Origin: Podocnemis expansa
Lineage: Eukaryota; Chordata; Testudines; Podocnemididae
Assembly: GCA_007922195.1 (NCBI GenBank)
Contig: ML682227.1
Location: forward strand, 883,512 to 947,511
Reading direction: 5' to 3'
Length of the DNA: 64,000 nt
Position 1 is the first letter of the stretch, and every line of letters starts with the position of its first letter. Made by a program: the position numbers and the translations under genes. A model generated the notes under the pieces. The model saw only the letters and a list, made by a program, of their open reading frames with translations. It searched no databases and was not told the DNA's origin. Shown here one piece after another: positions 36,801-45,800 of this stretch.

Positions 36801-39800
36801 GATCCTCCAGAGGTTTTACTGACTGGTGATACAGGCAGAGATACAATAATACTGTGTGTCCTGCCCAGAGTGTCAGCTGTATAGCTCTTGGCCTCACCTA
36901 TGGACTACCCTCATGCCCCTTCCTGAGATTAAAGTACCTTTTGAACAAATAGCTATGGATCAGGTGGGACCTCTAGAACAGTCAGCATGAGGCCACCAGA
37001 ATGTGTTAGTTATAGCAGACTATGCCACCCGGTACCCTGAAGCTACTCTCTTATGAAGCCCCACATCCAAGGCAATTGCAAAGGAAATGCTCCAGGTTTT
37101 CTCTAGTGTAGGCATCCCTAAGAAGATCCTGACAGATCAAGGTACCCCCTTTATGTCAAGATTCATGAAGGATCTATGCAATCTGCTCCACATCCAAGCA
37201 CTGCATACCTCAGTCTACCACCTACAGATAGATGGCCTGGCTGAACATTTTAGCAACACCCTGAAAAGTATGATCCAAAAGGTAGTGGTAAAGGATGGAG
37301 AGATTTGGAATAAACTTTTACTCTAACTGATGTTTGTAATATGGGAGGTCCCTCAGGCATCCACAGTTACTATATGGCCTCTACTCTTGAGGGATATTAA
37401 ATATTGCTAAGGAGGACTGGGAGGAACAGTCCAATCCTGGGAAGAATGTCACTGAGCATGTGGCACAGATGCAAGAATGAAGAAGTTTCAGACAGAACAA
37501 TGGGAGATGGTGCTGGCGCCAATTGCAAAAAGTAAGCTCTTAACCAGATGGCAGGACCCATACGAACTAGTGAAAATCATTAGGTATGTAAATTACAAGG
37601 AGAAACAACCAGATCACAGAAAACCTGAACAGCTATACCATGTGAACTTGCTGAAACCCTGGTGGGACCAAGAAGCATGCTTGGTCACTTAAGATGCAAG
37701 CACCCAGATGGAATCCCCAGAGGGAAAGGTGAGAATCCCCTGAACTAACCCCAGAACAATGGTAAGAAGTCACTAACATAGTTCAGAGAAATGCAGATGT
37801 GTTCTCCAAGTGACCTGGCTGTACGTCAGTGGTTGAGGACAACATTATTACTGACCTAGGAGTATGAATGACTATGAAGCCATACTGAATATAAGAGGTG
37901 AAGAGGAAAGAAATTGGGACTGAAGTAAGGAGGATGTTGGAACTCAGAGTGATTGAGGAATCCCACAGTCAGTGGTCTAGACTGATTGTCCTAATCCCCA
38001 AACCTGGTGGCACTTGGAACCTTTGTAATGACTTTAGGAAGTTAAATGAAGTATCCATGTTCTATGCCTATCTTATCCTGCACATCGATGAACTGGTGGA
38101 CCAGCTGGGCAAGGTTCAGTACTTGACCACCCTGGACTTAATCAAAGACTACTGGCAAACTCTTTTAGTCAAAGTGGCCAAAGAGAAGACCGTTGTCACT
38201 ACACCTGATGGCCTTCTCCAGTATAGTTTTGCCCTTCAGACTCCACGGGGCCTGTGTGACATTTCTGTAACCCCTCTAGGGTTTTAAGGACCGTGGTTCC
38301 TTTAACTCTTTGCCCTGTGGGAGAGGGTTTGTGGAGCTGAGGAGGGGGGCTGGAGCTGCAGCCAGAAGCCCTGGGGAAGGAGGCAGAGGGAGAGGCCCTG
38401 TCGGAAGCCAGGGAAGACAGAGCGGCTGACCTGGGATGGCAGGCCAGCACCCACAGAAGGACACGGTGCTGGGGATTGTCACCCAAGGACAGAGCAGCAT
38501 CCAGTGACTGGCCATCTGGAGCTGTGGGGCCATGAGTACAGCACCTGGAACTCAGGGGGGAGGTTGTAGTTAGTAAAGGGGGGAGGGTGTCACTCTGGGT
38601 TCGCAGAGAGAGGCAGAAGAGGCATCAGAGGGTTTTATTTTGCTGGGAAAGTGCTGGCACCGAAGACTAGGAGTTGCTGGACTGAACTCTGGATTGAAAC
38701 TGCCCACCTTGTTGGGGACACCAAGGATCCTTTTCTTTTGGAGGGGAGAAGAGTGTAACCCCCCCTAGGGTTAAAGGTGCATATTCTCTTCCCTTTAGAT
38801 CTGGGTAGATCAATGCCAATGTTTCTATTTCCTGGGTTGTCCCGGCAACATCCTTTGGAAATTGGAGCTTTAATAGGATATACCCCAGACAGGGGCATGA
38901 GTCACCACCAACTCCCCAGACTGTCAAACCGGACAGGGAGTGCAGGGGCAAATGCTGCAGGTGTTCTCGGTAGTAAGATTCATAAACTATGGTGACCTGT
39001 GATTCACTATCCAGCAATGCCTCACACAAATGTCCCTCTATGTGGATGGGCACGACAGCTTGGGGCCCTATTAGCCCATCAGGGTAACCCTGATCTGTGT
39101 TCTTTTTGGGGGAGCCTTGGAATTTCAGGGCCTTGGATTGCTCCTTCTCCAAGCCCCGTTGGCATTTCCCTGAAACCTCCTACGGCTTTCCTGCAGTCTC
39201 CGAGATACCCTTGCATGGTCTGTCGTGTTCTGGCACTCCAAAGCATAGTGTCCATCTCTCCCACAGTTATAACAGAACCCGTTTTTTGGGCTATCGCCCC
39301 TCTGGTTATTTTTCCTTCTTCTAGATGGGCAGCATAAACCTTCAGCATGGCACTTCTTGGGTCAAATCTCTCAGGGCTGCTGCTACTGATGGGGCCTCCT
39401 CTGTTACTCCACGCACTGTGGTGGTGTAACTCCCTACCTTCCCTGGTGGTGCCACTGTATCTGCCTGCATAAATCGCTCCTCTTCTTCACGTATCTCTTG
39501 AATGAGATTGTGGAATGGAGGTGGGTTTTGGATCCACTCCGTCAGCTGTAGTAGCCACAGAATCAACCCATCTTGTTGGGTTCCCCAAAAGATGTGATCT
39601 AACCTAGCGGAATCAATGCACTTAGTGGGAATTCCTCCCTTCTGCACTACCTGCTGCAGTAAATCCTCCAGCCTCCTGACGAAATCTGACAACCTCTCAT
39701 GAGACCCTTGATAGGTGTGACTAAACCGATAATACAGGTCCTCACCGCTATCCATCATGCTGTAGACACTCTCAAGAGCAACTAAATAGTCGTGCACTGT

Positions 39801-42800
39801 GGCAGCTGGTTGGGAGTCTTTCAGGGTTCGGACAATCCACATAGCAGGTCCCCTCAGACTCTCAAGCACCCCTTTCCGCTTTTCAGCATCAGAGCATTGC
39901 CACTCTTGGACAAGGGGTACTGAAGATTCCCCCCAGGTCTCATAATCATCTTCCCCTGAGGGTACAGGTATGACTCCAGAGAAACAAGGTAACTGCTTGT
40001 ATGGTGCATTTTCAGGGACTGACTTCAACACATCTCTGAGGGCATTCCTCAACTCTTTTGCCCACTCCACTGGGTTGGGTGCTGCAGGTGTTGGAGTCCC
40101 TCCTAATGCCAATATTAATTCCTTTCATGTCCGCTTCTCATTTGCCATCAGACTCTGTAGCTTCTGAGCTAATGAGTCCACCTCCAGTAGCAAAGGTGCA
40201 TTAGCAGAGGGCTGTCTTGGCCCCAGAATTGTCCAGGAGGTACCTCCCACTTGCACTTCTTTGGGTACTTTATCAGGATCTGCTTCCTTGGAATGAGTAC
40301 ATAGTGCTATCATGCCCTTCAATTCATGACTGTAAATACAAGTGTGGACCTTCACTCTCCCCAGTATTCCCACTGCATCTAGGCTCTCCTCAATTTCATT
40401 GGGTTCCATCTCTTCTGGGAACCCAGCCACCAGCACAGCCTGGGCTACTGAGATCTGTGCCCCTTGGCAAAGGTCTTCTAGTAATTCTCTCTCCATTCCC
40501 CCCCCCCCTTTTTCAGCAGGTGGTCTCTTTTCACGCTGAAGGAGCACCCAGGGTGTGTGATATAGAGGCTTGTGTCTGCAAGAGTTCCCCCTACGGGCCA
40601 CCAAGTGTAACACCCACATGGCCAGATTGAGTCTGCCTTGCAGGAGGCTCTGACCAGAGAAGGGTGCGTGCAGAAACACAGCAAGGAGAGCCCCTTTGCC
40701 CCAGGGGCACCTGTTCCAAACTCCCAGAGTGACCACACACACACTGGGATAGCACAGGGATTATGGGAATGGGGAAGGTTTATTTACAGAGGTGCAAAGG
40801 GGAAACCAACAGGGGAGATGGGGCAGCAGTAACGCAGAGTAACAGCTAAGACAGGGTCCTGCAAGGCCCAACAATAGAGCAGGCTGGAGGCAGACATGAG
40901 CTCTGCTTCTGCACCATGAGTTCAGGAGTCCCAGTAAAGTTCCAGTCCAGAGTTCAGTCCAGCAACTCCTAGTCTTCGGTGCCAGCACTTTCCCAGCAAA
41001 AGAAAACCCTCTGATGCCTCTTCTGCCGCTCTCTGCGAGCCCAGAGTGACACCCTCCCCACTTAACTAACTGCAACCTCCCCCCTGAGTTCCAGGTCCTG
41101 TACTCATGGCCCCACAGCTCCAGATGGCCAGTCACTGGATGCTGCTCTGTCCTTGGGCGACTCTCCCCAGCACAGTGTCCTTCTGTGGGTGCTGGCCTGG
41201 CATCCCAGGTCAGCCGCTCTATCTTCCCTGGCTTCAGGCAGGGCCTCTCCCTCTGCCTCCTTCCCCAGAGCCTCTGGCTGCAGCTCCAGCCCCCCTCCTC
41301 AGCTCCACAAACCCTCTCCCACAGGACAAAAATAGGAACCATGCTCCTTAAAACTCTCCCCTGTTGGTTTCCCCTTTGCATTTCTGTAAATAAACCTTCC
41401 CCATTCCCATAATTCCTGTGCTATCCCAGTGTCTGTGTGGTCACTCTGGGGGTTTGGAACAGGTGCCCCTGGGGCAAAGGGGCTCTCCTTGCTGTGTTTC
41501 TGCACACACCCTTCTCTGGCCAGAGCCGCCTGCAAGGCAGACTCAGTCTGGCCACGTGGGTGTTACATTTCAATGACTAATGGACAGGTTACTAAGACCC
41601 CACACCAAGTATGCTGCTGCTTACTTAGCTGGTGTAGTCATCAATAGCTCCAACTGGGGAACACACCTGATAAAAGGAGAAGCTGTACTAGATACCTTCC
41701 AGAGAGCCGGCCTCACCCTTAAATCCACAAAGTGTTCAATAGGGCTGGCTGAAGCCAAATACCTGGGCTACATAGTCAGAAGAGGGTTAGTAAAACCCCA
41801 GAGGGACAAGGTGGAGGGGATCAAGGCCTGGCCCCAACCTATCTGCAAGAGACAGGCCTGGGCATTCCTGGGGATAGTGGGGTATTATAGGAGGTTTATC
41901 CCCCTCTTTGCCAGTAGGGAAGAGACACTGACTGACTTAATAAGAGCTGTGAATCTTGGCACAGTGAAATTGTCTAATATGGCAGAAGAAATATTTGGGG
42001 ACCTGAAGACAGCCCTGTGTAGCCATCCAGTACTCATAGCCCCAGATTTTTGAGAAGGAGTTCATCCTCCACACAGATGCCTCAAAGGTTGGGCTAGGCA
42101 CTCTCCTCTCATAGGTGGTAGGTGAGGAGGAGCACTCAGTTCTATTTCTTAGTAGGAAATGCTTCTCCAGAGAACACAAGTATGCCCTGGTTCAGAAAAC
42201 ACCTAGCAGTCAAATGGGCAATGGAGAGTGGTGACAGATCATGCCCCTGCTCCACTGGATACACATGAACAAGGGAAAATAAATGCAAGAATAACTAGAT
42301 GCCCTACGACCTTTCCACTTCCAGGCACAGCATAGGGCTGGAAGCCAATATGGCAATGCAGATGCTCTATTGCACCAGCATTGTTTAACGACCCAAGTAG
42401 CACAACTCTGTAGTGGCGAGTGAGTTGGGGAGAGAGGATATGTGAGATACCAAAGCCAGCAGGCAGTCTGAGAGTAGACCTATTTGCTAAACTGCTAAAA
42501 CCCCTCCCCCAGCCTAAGGGGAGGTGGCACTAGACCCAGAACCAATTAATATCAGGGGCGACTAATGAAAAACAGGGACAGGTGTGCAGCTACAGATTCA
42601 AAATTAGGGATTCTGAGGGAGACACTGAGCAGAAAACCCTGGACAGCTCCCATTGCTCCTGGAAGGTGTTGAGGGAGCCAGCAGATGCTGCTTGGAGGAA
42701 CTCTGCCCAGAGACATGATTGGACAAGGGATCAGAAATAGGCCCTACAATCACAGGCCCCTCACTCAGCCAACAGCTTCTGCTTGGCTTTTAGATGCCTA

Positions 42801-45800
42801 CCTTGGCATAAGCCAGGAGCAGGTTGGTGAGGAGGTCCCGTGACTTTGTGGGGCCACGGAGAAGGAGTGCATATAGAAATACGTGTGGGCAAAAGTGCAG
42901 CTAGAACCTCAATAAGAGGTTCTGGAGGAGCCAGAAGAGAGGGTAGTCTAAAAGTAGAAGATGGGTGATACGTGAACCTCAGAATGCTGAAGGTGTTGTT
43001 GCCCAGTGACTAGATAGGGTTACTACAGATTAATTAGGGGCACCTGATATCAATTAAGACATAGCCAGGTGCCTGATAAAAGCCTCCCTGCTCCAAACAA
43101 ACAGGGCACAAGCTAGAGGAGGAGCAGGAGGGTGGTGCTCTGCAGAAGTGAAGGAGCAGAGGAGTTAGTGGAAGGTAATTTAACTTGAGAAGAGAAGTAC
43201 AGACAGAGACTGAGACCTGGGAAAAGAAACCTGGCCTAAGGGGAGACCAGGCACAAGGAACCAAAAGGGCAGAGGGGGAAGACAGCCCTGGGGAAAGAAG
43301 TGTAGACTGGGACATTGTCTACAGCACGTAGCTGCAACTTGTAGGTCCCCTTGGCTGGGACCCAGAGCAGAGGGTGGGCCTGCATCTCAACCCCCCTCTC
43401 TGCCTTCCTTGGAGTCATGCCAGAGCAAGTGCCCCATGGGGCAGAATTGAGCTGACAGGGGCTACCCTGACCCACTATCCCTAAGAAAAGTGTATGATCC
43501 ACCACAGGGAAACCTGCAGGCTGCCACAGTTTATTTTTCTTGTAACCATATCTGACTTTTATGCTTCATTACTTGTATTCACTTAAAAACCTTTATTTTT
43601 GTAGTTAATAAACTTGTTTTATTGTTTTATCTAATCCAGTGTCCTTGAACTGAGGTACTGGAAAATTTCCTTTGGGATAACAAGATTTATGCATATAATT
43701 TTCTATTAATAAACTGATGGACTTTTTTATGTAATTTGTGTTGTCTAGGAGGGGGCAGGGCAGTACAGAACATTCACTTCTGGAGAAAATTTAGGCCAGA
43801 AGTATCCTGGAGTTACCCTGCAATATAACCAAATTGGATTTGTTGGCTGCAGCGCTCACATGGCATGCTGGAGGCCATTTGTGAGCACTCCTGTCTGGAC
43901 GGTACAGTAGCAGAGTAGTTTGAAGGGCAGTCAGGTTAGAAGGCAGGTTTGACACACCTATGCAATAGTCTGGATTGTCCTGGCTATGTCACAACAGGAA
44001 GTTAGAACTTGTAGGAAATTGATAAGGGAAACTAAGGAACACAAACAGAACTATATTGTAGCAGAATTAAGGAGAGTAAGGAGCTCTTAAACTGTATTAG
44101 GAACACAAAAATTCCTGATAATTGTATTGGTTCACAGTAGATGGAAATGGTAGAATTATTAATAATAGTCAGAGATGTTCAATAATAGGAGTTCTTTATT
44201 TGCAGAAGAAAACAGATCATGCAGTTTCATCATCTGGGGGTAACATGCTTTGCATTCCACTTGTATTTCTGGAGAGGGTTAAACACAAGCTATTCAAATC
44301 AGATATTTTTAGATCAGCAAGTCCAGATAATTTGCACTGAAGTGTTTTAAGAGATGGTTGAGGATCCTGCTGAACTATTAATCTTGCTTTTCAGTAAATC
44401 TTGGCGCACTGAGGATGTGAAGTGGAAGAAAAGTGGAAGAAAGCTAGTTCTCTATCAACGAAAAAAAGTCCCCAAACAAATAGCATCACCTAGATTATTA
44501 TGGATATGCTTCTCCTCTAATACACACTCATGCAAATCAGGATTAATCCTATTGAATTCAACAGAATTTGAGTTCTGGAAAGACAGAACACAAACAGATT
44601 CTGGAACCGGTTATGTTAGGTGTTGGTGTAGATGACCTTTCCTTGCATCCTAAAGAAAAGGAAATTCTCTTTAAATCTCAGAGGAGGCTGGGTCAGAATA
44701 AGGAAATAGAGCTAGCACCCTGTTAATAGAAAGTAGAGTTACAATGCCCTCTACAAAAGATGCTGCAAAGGAGATGACTGTATGATCCTGGCACTGAGTT
44801 ATTAAGTCTTATTTTGAAATCTTTGAAAATAGTAGTGGCAGAAATACAATTTCTTATGTTTTCTCTAGCCTTGGGTTCCAGGCACTTTACAATATTTCAT
44901 TGGCCCAGATGCTTATCTTATATACAAAGTGGGCAAAATGACACAGTTGACCCAGAAGAATCATACTTGTGAAATAGCTCTGGTGCCAGCTCCCCTCCCT
45001 ATGGCTGGTATAGAGGTGTAGCTGTGAAGTATAATAGTTTTCATCTTGTTTAGCCAATATCCAGAGAAGAAGACAACAACGGGCGCTTCCACATACATTG
45101 ATAATCTCTGAGTACTGTTGTAATGCCCATTTATGATCATTATCATCTGTAGCAAATTGGAGCAGCCTTCAGACTGCTCTAATTTATACCAGGGAGCTAG
45201 TCCACAATTGGCCCAGAATCAGGGAAAGCACAAAAGTGACTTAAAGTCATTCTGCAGATTTTCCTCTGGAAGTATGCTTCATGCTCCTTTATCTGAAGTA
45301 GGAATCAGGGCCACTAGCACTGATAGCATCTGTGATTGCTACTTCATGAAGATGGAAAAAAACCTGCTAGACCATCAGGCATTTATCTAAATATAAGGAC
45401 AACAAAATCTATCATCTCCCTTACTGAGCTACAGCCTCAAGCTGAAACCTATGGGTATCATACTTTTTGTTCTATGGCAGTAAAGCAGAAAAAGGGAAAA
45501 CTGGTTTTCAGTTTGAATGATTGGGAGTTCTGAGTTTCCCCTGGGGTGAATGATCTGTGCTCTAAATTGCGTAGGTCAGAACAGACCAAAGTCCAGTGAG
45601 TGTTTAATTTAAATAATTTCTTATTGTTTCAGGAAAAGTCTCTATGAAACAGTTTTTTTTGTTTGTTTTTAATTCAGTTTTTTTTGTTTGTTTTTAATTT
45701 ACTAATGTCCCCTTGGTTTCCTTCTGTCTTTCTCTCTTTAGAGGGACCTTTGACTCTTTCTAATATTTCCTTTCTTCTCAGGCTGTGTTCACCCTCTGAC

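Larger units (their letters stand above)
38266..41567 (-). mobile_element. PNMA-type Ty3/gypsy element nested in the RT
   Basis: The 3302-bp insertion starts TGTAAC and ends GTTACA and is flanked by TTTC at 38262-38265 and 41568-41571. Its genes lie on the minus strand: gag (40496-39342), a CCHC knuckle (about 39283-39233) and a protease (39152-38667). No integrase or RT of its own remains. The right terminal unit (40606-41567) is directly followed, in gene sense, by TGGTGGCCCGTAGG, which starts TGG as a tRNA primer-binding site would. The left terminal sequence is an inverted partial copy of the right one. Confidence 0.85.
35165..42425 (+). mobile_element. Gmr1-like Ty3/gypsy retrotransposon with SCAN-type gag, interrupted
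   Basis: On the plus strand the domains run SCAN-type gag (35261-35599), CCHC knuckle (about 35775-35830), protease motif (about 35955), integrase (about 36750-37330), reverse transcriptase (37898-38265 and 41572-42050) and RNase H (about 42050-42400). Integrase before RT is the hallmark of Gmr1-like gypsy elements, the group from which the SCAN domain of vertebrate zinc-finger genes is thought to come. Stops and frameshifts abound. The RT is split by a younger element (38266-41567). Confidence 0.82.
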
